Assembly: GCF_001039355.2 (NCBI RefSeq)
Contig: NW_019774036.1
Span: 421,205-483,684, forward strand
Direction of reading: 5' to 3'
Length of the DNA: 62,480 nt
From: Lingula anatina
Taxonomy: Eukaryota; Brachiopoda; Lingulata; Lingulida; Lingulidae
The notes beneath the pieces were generated by a model that did not search any database, was not told where the DNA came from, and saw only the letters and a program-made list of their open reading frames with translations. Below, piece by piece: positions 22,321 to 34,857 of the stretch. Each line of letters starts with the position of its first letter. Within the stretch, counting starts at the first letter, position 1. The position numbers and the translations under genes were made by a program.

Positions 22321-23362
22321 TCCAGGCCAATTTCGCACTGCAGTCTGAACATAAAGTCTTTGAAGCTCAAGGACCCAAATAACATTTATTTCGCTTACTG
22401 TCCGTAATTTATCTGAGCAAGCTAGGACCCATCACACACAGCTAGCTTGCCGAGTTCTGCAGTCAAGCTGGGTTGATGGGTCCTGGAGTCAAGTGAAGAA
22501 AAGTGGGGTCTCTTGTGGCATCACATCGTGTTTTTTTAGTTCGAAAATAGATGGAATGATTGGCGATAGGTACAACATATTAATTGATATCGAGAAGAAT
22601 TTTGTCATCATATTCTGTATTCTTTTTCTTAAACTCTAATCACTCCATTTGATTAAACTGTGTCGAGGAGCTTGCTTTGTTTAGTTTTAAAAACACAATT
22701 TGTAAAGATTTGCGATAACAGAGTTTCTATCAAATTGCGTAGTCCCCAGCAGTATTTACTCTCTATCCATTAGTATGACGTGAGCGCGGAGATAGGTGCT
22801 GTGCAAATAGCCCTCTGCTACTTCATGAAAAGAAAACTTGGCAGAAAGTTTTCGATTTCAGAAATCACGTATACTACCTGGGCTAATGCCATGATTTTAA
22901 TCGTCTTATAACGTCTTAAAAGACGCTAATAGCAACGAGGAAGAGATTTTTGCTGGGGGAGGGATTATTTAATAGACACACACTATCCCAGTACTTGGAC
23001 ATACGTTCATGGCTGGTTGAAATCGAATACAGGCTGAGTTGTTCCTCTATAATATAAGTAAACACTGTGTTCGTATTATTTGTTTAATGGCACGAAAAAG
23101 CCGTAATACCCAAAACTGATCTTGTCGACTTGTTCAACTCTCAAGTAGTCGTAAGCCTTGAGAGAAATGATCGTGCTCTTTAAGTTTTTTTAGTATCTTA
23201 CGTTTTTTGTACCCAATATATCTACCCATACCTTCCAACTGATAAAATCTATATATTCATTTCTATTTATGGAGAAATAAGGCAATTTATGGTGTCGCCT
23301 GATATTTGCACCCTTTTACTCCTAGACAAATTATAGCGCTTGCGTTCACACAAATACAACCG

Positions 23363-23412
<50 letters not shown>

Positions 23413-24160
23413 GAACACACGCACACACAGTTATGTTCATACCACAAATACACATACAAGTAAACATATCCATGCATATACAACATCTGTTTTAACACTA
23501 GACATTTATCATGACTGTTTAGCTATGTGCAGTGCACTTTATCAGTAACGTGCACACGCGCAAGCGCGCACGCACGTGTAGGCAGCAGTGCACGCACACT
23601 CATTGACATCACTTTCTTTGCGTCAGGCAGTCGGGTGGCATCCATCCCGTTAACCGATGTAGAACATTTCATTCACATGTTTTGTACATGTATAAAAATA
23701 GCTTTTCAGAACAAATATGAACATTTGACATTTTAGAAAGAAGGGCAGTGTTTTGAGATGTCAGTTCAGTTGTTGTAAATGAGGGAAGTTGGTACTTAAT
23801 ACATTTCCCCTCCACTGCTTCTGAAACTAGTGTTTAGTACAAGAAAATGCGAGAATCGACGAAAATTGGACTGATACGTCATCGAGACCAACCAGTGTCA
23901 CTTCAAAGGGTTAGGGTCAAATTGGTTTTTTTTAAATTCTTTTTAAAAGTTTAGCGCCGAAAGCAAGTCACGCAAGGATGATCCGTTAAAAGATATGCCA
24001 TGCGTCATTTCGCGTTAAGAAAATAAACAGAAGAAAAGAATAGAAACATTCTGATGTGAAAACCTTGAATATTGGACGAAACAAAGTGCGAAGAAAGAAA
24101 TGACATAATGACCTTTTTTAGGAACAATGCGGATTGCTGCCACTCGGTACAAGACATCAC
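22321..24160. other. intergenic, no gene recognised
   Basis: AT-rich DNA holding a compound (CT)n(CA)n microsatellite at 23361-23412 and a small inverted repeat near 22425-22490 (AGGACCCATCA / TGATGGGTCCT). No supported exon. Confidence 0.45.
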
Positions 24161-24167
24161 GCAACAT

Positions 24168-24334
24168 TAGTGGTGGATCCAGAGATATTTTCTGATAGTC
24201 TTTCAAATTATCTTTGTTGATCCATCCTCCATTTTTGATCGTCTTCCAACAGAACAAATTAGATATCTGTCAATGTAAACTTGAAAATCTGACCGTCTTC
24301 TGGAAGACCCAGAAGACGACCTAACCCGCCCCTG
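24168..24334. mobile_element. CAGGGGCGGAT-family MITE, diverged copy
   Basis: Left end TAGTGGTGGATCCAGAG and right end CTAACCCGCCCCTG, the same length (167 bp) and interior as 15935-16101, with the GACCGTCTTCTGGAAGACCC inner hairpin. The target duplication is no longer recognisable. Confidence 0.8.
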
Positions 24335-26160
24335 TATGCATATTCTGTGTGTTGGCTTGCTGATTGCAAATTTCCTCTCCTTGCACTTTACTTTCTAATT
24401 CACAGTATTTCGTTAGATACAGTGCAATACGAACATATCACAATTCGCTGGGGTGCAGTTTCCAATACATGTGCTACCGTGCGAGAATGTGCGTGACTAT
24501 CAAAGCTGACATGTCTCTTTAAAAAAAAAGACACCTACCGTCACGTGTCCTCGCTGCAGACACCTGTTGTTCCCCAGACACACGTGTCGCAGTGGTCCAC
24601 CGTCCTTTATCTATCGCCTATCCTTGTGTAGTGCCACTGCCAGCCAGGACGACGTCTTGTTGTCAATACGTATTACACAGTACTACGTTGACAACAACAG
24701 CTGGATACTCACACTCCAAACACAGCACAGAGTTGTATATGTATAATATATGCCAGTGACAGGATTCGGTCACCGTAGTTTCTCTGGCTTTAAGAGATAT
24801 CAAGTCTTTCCGTCATCGACTTGTCACATACATTGTAGCCGTCTACTACATAATTTACTTCCCTTCATTAATGAATTCAGAAGCTAGCAGAGCTGAGTTT
24901 GGCACATCTAAACGACTATAATCCTTCGGCAATGGACACAAAAGTGCACGAACGTTGTTTATTGAGTAAATTTAGATCTGTTTGCTGCGACACTCTTAAT
25001 TTAAACCCAGGCGGCGCAGGATTTGGCTCAAGTATCAGCAACGGTATATATTTACTCACCTCAGCAGTGAATGACTAGCTGTCATTATCAAGGATTCGTT
25101 TGAAAATGTTCAATTTGCTCAACAATCTGTATCACAGTGTAAGCACAGTCCTTTTCAAATGTGCTTGAAGACAAATTAGCGTTTTTTTTGTTTTTTTTTT
25201 TTTACAACCCAAGCCGTGGGACTGCTAAGCTAAGCGAACTAAGCAATAGATATAGAACAACCTGTAAATTTGATAACGTATTTGACTAGGAGTTTATTTT
25301 CTGTCAAAAGGCGGGCTTATGTTACAGTTGACAATAATCCATATTGCATTGCAACAGGTGTACGTGTCATTTCAAATCATCCAGGTAATGTATAAATGGT
25401 AGGCAGCTCTTATCTTTTTTTTCTGCGTGTATCAGAAATAAAACGGTTCTACGTGGCACATGAACTCCTTTTGGGTCCATCATTTTGATGAAAACATATA
25501 GGTTTATTTTGTTTATGTTGCTTAAACCAAAGAGATAAAAAGAGCTCTTGCTTATAACGGGTGTGATATGAGCGTTTACTTATTAGACCACCCCACACAA
25601 GGGACACGTGAGAAAAGAAGCAACCCAAACACTCTTTTCCGTCCTGTTATTTGAGCCTTTCTGTCCCCGCCATGAGTGAGTGTAATTCGACCATCTGAAA
25701 CGTGTTTGTGCTGGTGTAAAAAGTTTTATCTTACGTCCTCACAATCGTCTCACAAATGAAAATTTCCTTGTTTAATATATATCCAATTTACTTTTTTGAT
25801 ATTACCTGTACCATGTTTGTACATCAATGTCTAGACAGCGTTGTCCAAATTCATTTTAATCTTAATCTCAAAAAAACGTTTCTTCGTCACCAACACCTTG
25901 GTTGAACTATACTGTTCCTAAGCCGTAAGATTAAAACATTCCCTTGGCCTGCAACGTTCACTTTTATTTCTGCAAAGTCACACTGCAGCATATAATATGG
26001 AATTCTGATTTATCTCGTCGTGGCGTTTTTAAACAACTTCGGCTGCCTAAACTAAAAGATGTAATCTTGACGTGCGTCTTCCAATCTCCCCTCTTGCTGA
26101 AATATTCCGTGTGTTTTTAAGGCTTAACAACATGTATCATTATAGATCTCATTTCTACGC
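24335..26160. other. intergenic, no gene recognised
   Basis: AT-rich sequence with T runs; a GC-balanced patch near 24540-24680 shows no consistent open frame. Confidence 0.4.
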
Positions 26161-26450
26161 GTTGGCCCTATTGTATATTTGCCTCCCCCCCCCCCCCCAC
26201 CNNNNNNNNNNNNNNNNNNNNNNNNNNNNNNNNNNNNNNNNNNNNNNNNNNNNNNNNNNNNNNNNNNNNNNNNNNNNNNNNNNNNNNNNNNNNNNNNNNN
26301 NNNNNNNNNNNNNNNNNNNNNNNNNNNNNNNNNNNNNNNNNNNNNNNNNNNNNNTTGGGACCTTTCAACAGGCCCCGAACCCCACACCAAGGGGTGATGG
26401 TCGGCTTCGCGGCAGAGACCCCTCGCCCTGCCCCCCCCCCCCCCCCCCCC
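26161..26450. mobile_element. remnant of long CAGGGGCGGAT-subfamily element around a 153-N gap
   Basis: The gap spans 26202-26354. The sequence after it (CAGGCCCCGAACCCC, GATGGTCGGCTTCGC) is the reverse complement of the interior at 44415-44480. C runs border both sides. The open frame that crosses the gap is an artefact. Confidence 0.55.
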
Positions 26451-26457
26451 ACCAACC

Positions 26458-27045
26458 TACCCTCTACCAGGGCCGTAGTTATTATTATGTAGTTATTTTC
26501 GCTGAGGCAGCACAGAGAATAACCGTGAATTCAACCAAATACACATCTGTGAATGTGTAGTGAAAATCAATCTGTCGGTTCCCAAAAAAATTACTGACCG
26601 ATTTGGTAGAATATATATTATTCAATACTCAAGTTACTCTACCTGTCTCAAAAAGGAATTGCTTAGTTGGCTCTACGAGCCTCTCATCAATTATTAATCT
26701 CATTATGTTGCAATTTAAATGTTATATTTACTTAAGAAGGTGTTCACAGGGTAAACCAACATTAGGAAGTTTGATTTCATCGCTTAGATATCTGGTGAAA
26801 ACAGATAAGTCACTCTGTCAGTACACTTCAAATATAATTAAGTTATTTTCAATTTGAATAATTAGCGTACGAAGATGTAATTAATTAAAAAGTGTCATAG
26901 TACAACAACTCTTATATGTGAGTGTGTGAGCGAATGCTTTTCCCTTCTTTATTTTTGTATTGTCATGTATTCGTGATGTATTGTGTCAATAAAAAAATAT
27001 GAAAAAAGGAAAGAAAAAATCAATCTGTGGCCCTAGTAGAGGGTA
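26458..27045. mobile_element. 588-bp TACCCTCTACC-family element
   Basis: The left terminus TACCCTCTACCAGGGCC and right terminus GGCCCTAGTAGAGGGTA are inverted repeats matching at 16 of 17 bases. An internal ATCTGTGAAT...AATCAATCTGTCGG at about 26545-26575 repeats the right-end motif of the short family members, so a truncated short copy may sit inside or beside a longer one. It contains an 84-codon frame (26603-26857) with no recognised similarity. The flanks are C-rich, so the 9-bp duplication cannot be read. Confidence 0.7.
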
Positions 27046-27845
27046 CCCCCCCCCTCACCCCATCCGACCCCCGCCCCCCCCCCCTTCCTCTGGTCATCTG
27101 TTTTTAGCACTGTGCAAGGCAAACCTTGTCACACTCGGGATAACTCTGTGAAAGTTGCAGCACACACGAATGAAATACTCTTAGTATGGCCTTCCCGGAT
27201 TCTTTTAAAAAGGAATGATAGACATTTTTGTTAAATTATAACTGAAATTTTATGACTCTAAAATGTTTTATAAACATTAATGGGCTTTTTAAGTTAATGA
27301 AATAACGCGTACGGACTTTTAATTCTGCATAATTTGCATGAAATTTTCTTTTCCTTTCTTTTTCTTATCTTTTCATTGTAAAGTATATTGAACATAGTCG
27401 GATTTAACACTTTAAGTAAATAATAAGTGACTATATTTTAAGCAAAGGCACAAGAAAATGGATGGGGATGAAACGGTATGTCCATGTTGCCACGGTGGAA
27501 TCGGAACTGGAATACATTTCTTCTCGTGTGTCTTTTGTACCTCAGAGTAAAATAGGAACGGGTTATTTGTAATTGCAATATGAACAGAATGAATATATAT
27601 TTTGAGAATAATGGACACAAAAGAAACTTTTGTGTTATGCAAAACTGTTTAATTTTTGATAAATGCAGAACAAGATTAGAGCTTCCTACTTTGGACATAC
27701 AGTAGAGGTACTTGTAGGAAATATTTCTACTGTGACTGTCATGATTTCAATGTACGTGTCACGATCACTTGTTATTTATTGTTAATTGTAACAATTAAAA
27801 TGCAAACTAATATCAATTGTAATACAAGGAGCGGGGCCTATTTAA

Positions 27846-27847
<2 letters not shown>

Positions 27848-27889
<42 letters not shown>

Positions 27890-27911
27890 TAATAATAATA
27901 ATAATAATAAT
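27848..27911. repeat. (AAT)n microsatellite
   Basis: An AAT trinucleotide run of about 21 units with one TGA interruption. Other AAT runs occur at 40327-40363, 48823-48848, 53521-53541 and 53660-53690. Confidence 0.9.
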
Positions 27912-28245
27912 TGTGGGTCTGCCGTACTATGATGTGGGCTAATGTGATTTGCAATGACGCCTCTCTGAGAAATTACTACCAACACATATTTTCTGGTTTC
28001 TGTGCACTGGAGAATTTTTATTGTGCACACCCGGACTCCATACATGTAGATGAAGTACCTAATGGTAATAATACTTTATTCCAAAATGTTGTTATGATTT
28101 ACTAAATAAGTGATTACGAAAATGAAATATTTTGTTTTAAAACTATAACACTGTCGTGTTATATAACCTTCCGTCCGAGAAGAGTTTTGCTCCGTCCAAA
28201 GCAATAACGAAGAGTAAAAGTAATAATACGTTTATACTACTAGGT

Positions 28246-28251
28246 TTTATT
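28246..28251 (-). promoter_or_regulatory. candidate polyA signal for the fucosyltransferase
   Basis: Minus-strand AATAAA about 500 bp beyond the stop codon at 28747. Position only. Confidence 0.3.
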
Positions 28252-28683
28252 TCCCTCAGAAAGACTTTTCATGAAGAGGAGAGGGTAAATGAAAAGAATA
28301 AAGATCATTACACTAGAGTTCGTTTACATGACAGTCACCGCTTACGGTTTAGACCAAGACCTGTAACCCTCCAACCTGCTATCTGGGCGGTGTTGTGTTG
28401 GTTGTGCGTTAGTTGGTTGAGTGTTCTTTCCGGCGGTGGCTGACTTCTACTACGGGAGGTTTACACTGACTTGCAGGGGTCGTGGCGGCCGCATCCCAGT
28501 TGACGGATTTAGCACCTGATTTTGATAGCACCTGTTTTTGAGGATAAGACATAGAATCTTCCACGTCTTTGTGTATTAAGTATAAAGTAATAAAGAGTCT
28601 GTTCTCCACAAGAGATCGGTTCGCAAGTCTTTGATTACCATGCCAATAAGTGAACCGGTGGTAGTATATTTACAAGGACGTTA

Positions 28684-28803
28684 TGCATAGGAGCGTCTAT
28701 CTTCCCACCTCCTGGCCAGCATACCCCCTCCCCTCTAGACTATATATTATACATAGGAGTGTCCATCTTCCCACCTCCCTGGCGAGCACACCCCATCCCC
28801 TCG
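28684..28803 (-). repeat. tandem duplication of the fucosyltransferase C-terminal end
   Basis: About 52 bp beginning CATAGGAG and running through TCTTCCCACCTCC occurs at 28750-28803, covering the last codons and stop, and again at 28684-28735 in the 3' flank, offset 66 bp. The coding copy includes the real stop. Confidence 0.85.
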
Positions 28804-30365
28804 CCACCATTGGTCAAGATTCTTATACCACGTGGGTTTTCTCTTTCCCACCTCGTGCATCTTCCTGCACAGGCGGCACCAGAAGAACGTGTTCACCGAA
28901 TGAAAGGAGCTCTTCCAGCGGAAATACTCGTTGTAAAGATCGTCATTTTTGTCGAGTTTGTGCAGATATTCAGCCAAAACCTTGGGGCTTTTGAAGTCAT
29001 CCACGTTGATATAGGAGTGCGGAGGTGCTGCCCTCTTGTAGTCGTCTGGGCGACCCCCCATCGTGATTGGTATGATGTCGTGCCTAAAAAAGGAATTCGT
29101 AAAAATAATACTTGTTATAGGCAGTTTCATCCAATGACTTCTCATATTTAGAGGCAGAGATGGACGAAAAAGTATTTGAGACGGGAGAGGGTGGGGCGTA
29201 GAATGGCGGACAGGGTTAAACAAAGACAGATGGTACGTAGGACGGAAAAAAGGGTAAAAATGAGAAAAAAGGGCGTGGCATAAAAAACAACCACAACTGT
29301 TTAGGGTATAAAATCATTAGAACCTTATATTGTATGCAAATGTAATGTACTCGTACTGTGCAGAGGACAGTCAGGGAAGTTTCTGCAATTTTACGGCACA
29401 TGTGCGCCGTTATGCTTACTAGTACATGTATACAAGAAAAACGTCCGAATCAAGTGAAAACGACGTGGGCAAAAATGAGACTCGTCTTTGATGTTGGCAG
29501 AAACACAAGAAAAGTTATTTTTCCAGCACCGATCTGCCTTCTTTATCCTATAAACAGGAGCCCAGATTGATTCCCCTTACCCTAAACCATTCAAAAAGAA
29601 CTTCTCAGTGATGTAATCTCTGCAGTTCGAATTTTCAAACGATAAATAAAACTTGTAGTCCCTGTCCAAAATATCCAGGCAACGGGGGTCCTCCTTTGAA
29701 CACGTCTTAATGCCACATCCCCCGTAAATGTCCACGGGCATGTGTTTATTTAACTCATCTACATAACGTCTCCGACCGTTCCTGTCCCCGCCACAGTTGG
29801 AGACAAACCATGCGATTTTCTTAGTCTTCCCCGCTGCATAATTCTTCTTCATTGGTGTGTTGAAGACGGAGTCTTGGCCGGTAGTCATATTACCATACGG
29901 AACATAAGAGCCGTATGGAGCCATGAGTGTGGAGTCGGTCCTGTAACTGACCGTCCAGTTGATTAGGTTGTTCAGCCCCTCCAGCCTGGGGGTGTGGTGG
30001 GGGGACTCCAGCAGGTACAGGATCCAGATCTGGTGCCAGGGTTTCCGGTGCCAAGGTTTGACTGCCTGGCCCATTAAAAGGATAGCGTCTGCCTTCGACG
30101 CCATTGTCCTATCCGCTGTCACGAAGCAGTTCTTAACAGGGCAGTCATCTGCGTTGAATTGTTTCTGTCCTGCTTGCATCCCCGCCGGCAATCCGGTGTA
30201 CACCAGGATAAGCTTAAGTCCCGCGGCAGAGGCGGCAAGGGCGTCATTTTGGTATAAGTTAACAGTCTGCGTGCCTCCGCTATACGATTTTATATACGTC
30301 CAAATTCCAACGAGAAAACATGTCAAGGAGATGCCATACACTATCCGCTTTAAGTGGCACCTCAT
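28747..30365 (-). CDS. alpha-1,3-fucosyltransferase (GT10), 2 exons
   Basis: Predicted Golgi type II membrane enzyme that transfers fucose from GDP-fucose in alpha-1,3/4 linkage to N-acetylglucosamine-containing glycans. Exons 30365-29581 and 29083-28747; the junction CAC/GG|GTAAGG..TTTTTTAG|GCAC restores frame; 373 aa, normal for GT10. In order: short cytosolic tail, TM anchor (~9-27), N-terminal domain with the family's WTVSYRTDSTLMAPYG acceptor-region motif (~137-152), and the nucleotide-binding motif FYLSFENSNCRDYITEKFF (239-257) running across the intron into DIIPITMGG and APPHSYINVDDF. The Cys-rich tail (FFWCRLCRK..GVC) is also typical. The start is the ATG at 30365; a frame extension to 30386 would need a GTG start. 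The acceptor (Lewis-type, core or other) cannot be told. N-glycosylation sequons NWT and NMT are present. Confidence 0.94.
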
Positions 30366-32067
30366 ATGCTGCAGCGATGCAGTCACTCGTTATAATAGCA
30401 ACCAGGTGCATTACAGGGGGCGACTGAGCCCTGTGCTGTTATATTCTAGACCTACTGTAATCCTGTTACCACCGCTACTCAAACTCTGAAGTGTGATCTG
30501 TTAAATGTGAAGATATCACCCGATCAACTAGCCGTCCATGGGCTGGCGGACACACTGCTGCTCGTGGAATGCGGTCTTTTACAGAGGTATAAATCCTTTA
30601 TAATGGCGTTAAGCCTCCATGTTCAACATGTCAACAAAGAGTGGAGTAATTGGGTCACGAACAGCGCGACACTGACCCAGTACGCAAGCGCATTTATCCA
30701 GGTACACAAAATTGTTTATTTCACCTGTCCCGAATTGCGTCCGCGATTCAAGCTATCTTCTACACTGCATTCCATATGACTGAATTAAGAACGGCAATGT
30801 GTAACGTTAACAAAAAAAAATAACACACACGGAAAAAGAATAAGGGCGCAATTACAACTGTGTGCGTTTTCCTTGTATTTTACATATATTAATAAAAAGA
30901 ACTCTATTCTAATCCACTCTGTTCATACTTCAATATTTCACAGCCACCAAGCGTTCTATGCGCTGTTTGTATAACAACAATGCTACCCCGGCCACCAGGT
31001 GAAGTATTCTATTTACTTATTGAAAACCGGGGTACTGTAGTAGCGGTCGTCGCCCGCTCTATGCAGATAGGTAGGAGCGCTGTAAGGGAATCTCAGCACG
31101 TGAAGGGTTACATATGCACGCCGTATACATAAACATTTGTACGTATATGACGGGGACTCCATGCACGACCAGAAGTATGTGTGACTTCAAATGACCACGC
31201 ACTAACTTAATAATGCGTCATCTAGGTAAGTGCACCGCGTTTAAGTCACATTTATGTAACTAATGATTTACGTTAACTGCATACAATAATTTTCTGTGTC
31301 ACTGAGCTACTGGGCACAGGTAAATATTTAGTTCCGTGTTGGTGTATGTGCCAGTCCATGTGTATATACCCTATGACACCGCCCGTGCCTGTGTGACACC
31401 ATCTTTACTGGATACTATCGAGGGGACTGACACCTGTGATATCTTTCTCGATGACTTAGAAGATTAGTGATAGGTTCAAGAGAGAATGTTAGCTTTCTAT
31501 ACACTATATGTCTGTACTGCACATATTCTTTGACGAGAACTTGTGTGAGACGTCATCTCAGGTGAGCCGGAATAATCCCCCGAAAGCTACTAGTATCTGT
31601 GAAATACATGTATTGTATAAAGTAAGTATAGAGGCTAATAAAGGCGAGTCTGGGTGGGTGGGTGGGGGGGTGGGGGGGGGGCAAAGGGGGCGTTCCTGTA
31701 CTTCGTTTTGGCTGCATCAGACATACATGTACATGTAGTAGAGTTCAGCATTAGATTTTATAATAACAAGGGCAATGACCCCACCCATCTACCAATCAGG
31801 TCAATCTTTAGCCGAGGCGGGTTTGGGCTTTCATCTTCGTACTCTTTACAGGTCTCAGATCAGTGCTTTCTCTTCGTTTATGAATGGAACCCGTCCTTGT
31901 GTATGGCGTCTCCCTCGTCCGCTCTGTGCGACACAGTGTGAACGCGCGCGCGTGCGTGTGTGTGTGTGTGAGGGGGTAGGATGGGAGGTAAACACTGTTA
32001 TCCGCTGTCTGTACCCAGCCCACGTTCCCCAACCCCACCCCTGTATCACCCAGTGGTAGCCCCTATA
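30366..32067. other. fucosyltransferase 5' flank and intergenic
   Basis: Holds the upstream region of the minus-strand fucosyltransferase, a G-rich patch at 31655-31690 and a (GT)n run near 31948-31970. No further gene recognised. Confidence 0.45.
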
Positions 32068-32343
32068 CAGGCCTACCCAACTACCATACTCGGCACATAA
32101 GGATCCTGAATTAACCGGTATATCGGACCACACTACCCGTTTTCAAGGTGTGTGTCAGATCGCATTGCGGAGTATAAGTCAGAGCACCGACAGGATGAGC
32201 CCGCGGTCGTCCTACCAAAATTGTTCTGGGATATGATACTCCGAAATGCGATCTGACACACACCTCGAAAACGGGTAGTGTGGTCCGATATACCGGTTAA
32301 TTCAGGATCCTTATGTGCCGAGTATGGTAGTTGGGTAGGCCTG
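32068..32343. mobile_element. 276-bp near-perfect palindromic MITE, CAGGCCTACCC family
   Basis: The ~108-bp arm starting CAGGCCTACCCAACTACC at 32068 is matched almost without error by its reverse complement ending at 32343; only a ~60-base centre is unpaired. Such arm identity implies recent origin or gene conversion. The CAG...CTG ends suggest a hAT-type element. Other copies: 2185, 4356 and 45820. No clear target duplication here. Confidence 0.9.
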
Positions 32344-33360
32344 TCCTAGTCTCGGGTACGCCCACTGCATCACTCCGCTGGGTTAAACTCAGTTATCAAG
32401 AGTAAACATCCAGAGGGCGTGGCCGGGTTAATGATTACCCAGGGGGTGTACCCAGCACTGGCCGCCAGCTAACTTTACCAACACACACGGCGTGCTCTTA
32501 TCTCGCTGGGGACTATAGCACAGTTGTAGCAAATGTTTGCTGGATTTAACGGTGAAGACTTGCGACAGGCGACATATGTGCTGTAATTGTGTATAACTGT
32601 GCCGAGCAGTGTGTGTGTGTGTGTGTGTGCGTGTGTGTGTGTGTGAGCAGTGTGTGTGTAATAAGTTAACCGTAATTAAATATAGACATTCTTATGTATT
32701 ATATTTTGTGCACTAACGCTGTGTCTGTGTAGCGTTTTGTTGTTTGTACATCAACACGCGAATGATGACCTAAGTTCGTTGCGGTGAAGTTCCAAAGAGA
32801 ACGCGTGTCGATGCGGGTAATATTATGATTTTGCTGGGGGGGGGGGGGGGGAAGGATGAGGGGGTGTAATGTTGTAGGGACGTTAGAAGATCGAGAGTGA
32901 GAGTGTTGGACGTAAGAATATTGCTCACTAAACAGTGGTTTAAAATGTATGTTCTCAATCAAACATGATAACCCTGTGTAAAATACAGGTACATATATAA
33001 CTTACTTACATTATTTAGGTGGAAGGAGAGTATCTGAAATTGCACAGTTTATAGTAAATGAAAGAAATGTGTACCAACAGTTAACATCCACAAGATATAC
33101 AAAAGTAAAATAGCACAACAAACCACAAATGCAGACCCACAGAAATTTGTTTGATTTTCGTTGAAAGTTGTGTAAAAGTTTTTAATCAAACCAACTAACT
33201 CAATCTAAGCTGCCTCACTTCGCCAGATTGATAGCTAATGCAAAAACTATTAAAGACGAGAAATTGACGTGTATTTTACGTGTGCACCAGTTTGGTGAAA
33301 ATGTACATATGGATAAAATTATTTAAATAGGGATGAATTCACAGCTTTAAACACTAAATT
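32344..33360. other. intergenic, no gene recognised
   Basis: Contains a (GT)n microsatellite at 32610-32646, a G16 run near 32836 and AT-rich DNA. Confidence 0.45.
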
Positions 33361-33483
33361 ACAACCTGATATCTATAAAATTAAAAAGATCTCACAATAT
33401 TAAACTGTAAACTACAACATGATAACTGTAAAATTAAGAGGATCTCACAATATTAAACAGTAAACTACAGCATGATAACTACA
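33361..33483 (+). repeat. 53-bp tandem repeat, 2.4 copies
   Basis: Units containing AAGATCTCACAATATTAAAC start at 33361, 33414 and 33467 and differ by only a few bases. Confidence 0.85.
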
Positions 33484-34199
33484 AATATATTATTAAAAAT
33501 GATAGAGTAACGCAAATGGTGCGTGGGAATTATCACAAAGGCGTTCCGCTTTACTTTATGTATAAAGCCAGTGAATAGGAGGTCCTTGAATGATACAGAT
33601 AGTGGAAATTGCCATTGCTTCAACTCAATTTTATTCTTATAAAAAACCAATTGTGTGAGTAATATGAATGACAAAATGTGTTGGGAATGTCTTGAATGTG
33701 GCAGAGAAGCTCTACCCCGGTGCTTGAATGCTTGGCGAGGCGTGTATCTGGTGACAGTCTGGTAACAGTCCATCACGGACGAGTGAAAACCATGGTTGTG
33801 TCGACACCAGTTATAACAAGCGGTAAATTTATGGCCTTAATGGCCCGGAAGATAACGAGGCGGCTATCAGCTAAACCGTCGCCGCGGACCGGGGAGATAA
33901 CCACCCGGTGGGAGGGACCCTGAACACGTCGACAATTAATGACATACATGCATATATATTACCCTAGTGAGCTGGGCATTACGGAGTCTTGTCTTTGGAT
34001 AACGCGATCTTATAACTGCTATGGAGATTTCCAGCAGGTTCTATGTCTGAAACTGTGCACACGGAAAAGAATGAAGCGACTCCATTTTGTAACTTAAACG
34101 GAATATACTTTATCAAAATAAAAAATAAATGCAAGGTACAATCATAGTCTAATCTAAGATTTAATCAAGACCTTTCCTTTCTTTCTCAATATTCCTTGT

Positions 34200-34205
34200 T
34201 TTATT
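34200..34205 (-). promoter_or_regulatory. candidate polyA signal for the GPCR
   Basis: Minus-strand AATAAA about 650 bp after the GPCR stop. Position only. Confidence 0.3.
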
Positions 34206-34857
34206 TATGTACAACTTAAAATGTCAATCAGATAAACCTTATAAACTTTGTTTCTAATAAACTTGTACTTTGTACATGTACTTTAATAAGCAGGCTTCCC
34301 TTTCATTACACATGTATGTATATAATTAATTAAGCAACAGCTTATAAATTATATACACATATATATTCCCAGGAGACTTTCTTCATTAATCTAAAATGTC
34401 CATCCAATTATATTCAGCGACTTTCCGGAAATCACTTCCGAAACATGACCGGATATATACATGTGCACTGTAATTTGATATGGAGAAATTACATGTATAT
34501 ATGCACACACTGGTCATTACTGCCACCTTATCATGCCACTGATTAGTACTATATCTTATACAAGATAGAACTGCATAATAGCAATGTCACAGTGTTCACT
34601 TGACTTGATTGAAGACTCGCTTGGAATTTATGGAAATGATGGCTGCGATATACATGTAATTTGTCGATGCTTTCACGTAGGCCCATCATAGGCACTCAAG
34701 CTGGGTTTTTCATAGTAAAAACACCTTTTCTTTCTTTTTTCTGGTCAAAACTTGTGGCAGTTCCCTTTTCGTCTTAACTGTTTTTTTTTTGTTTTTTTTT
34801 ATACAGCCCGCCTTTTATATTTACAAACTTGACGATGAGTGTAAATACCGAGTAGCC

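Noticed and set aside
26072-26560. 162-codon frame across the second gap
   Set aside because: Crosses 153 N bases and poly-C runs; the flanks are MITE remnants.
30363-30386. Seven-residue N-terminal extension of the fucosyltransferase
   Set aside because: It would need a GTG start; the ATG at 30365 gives a normal type II anchor.
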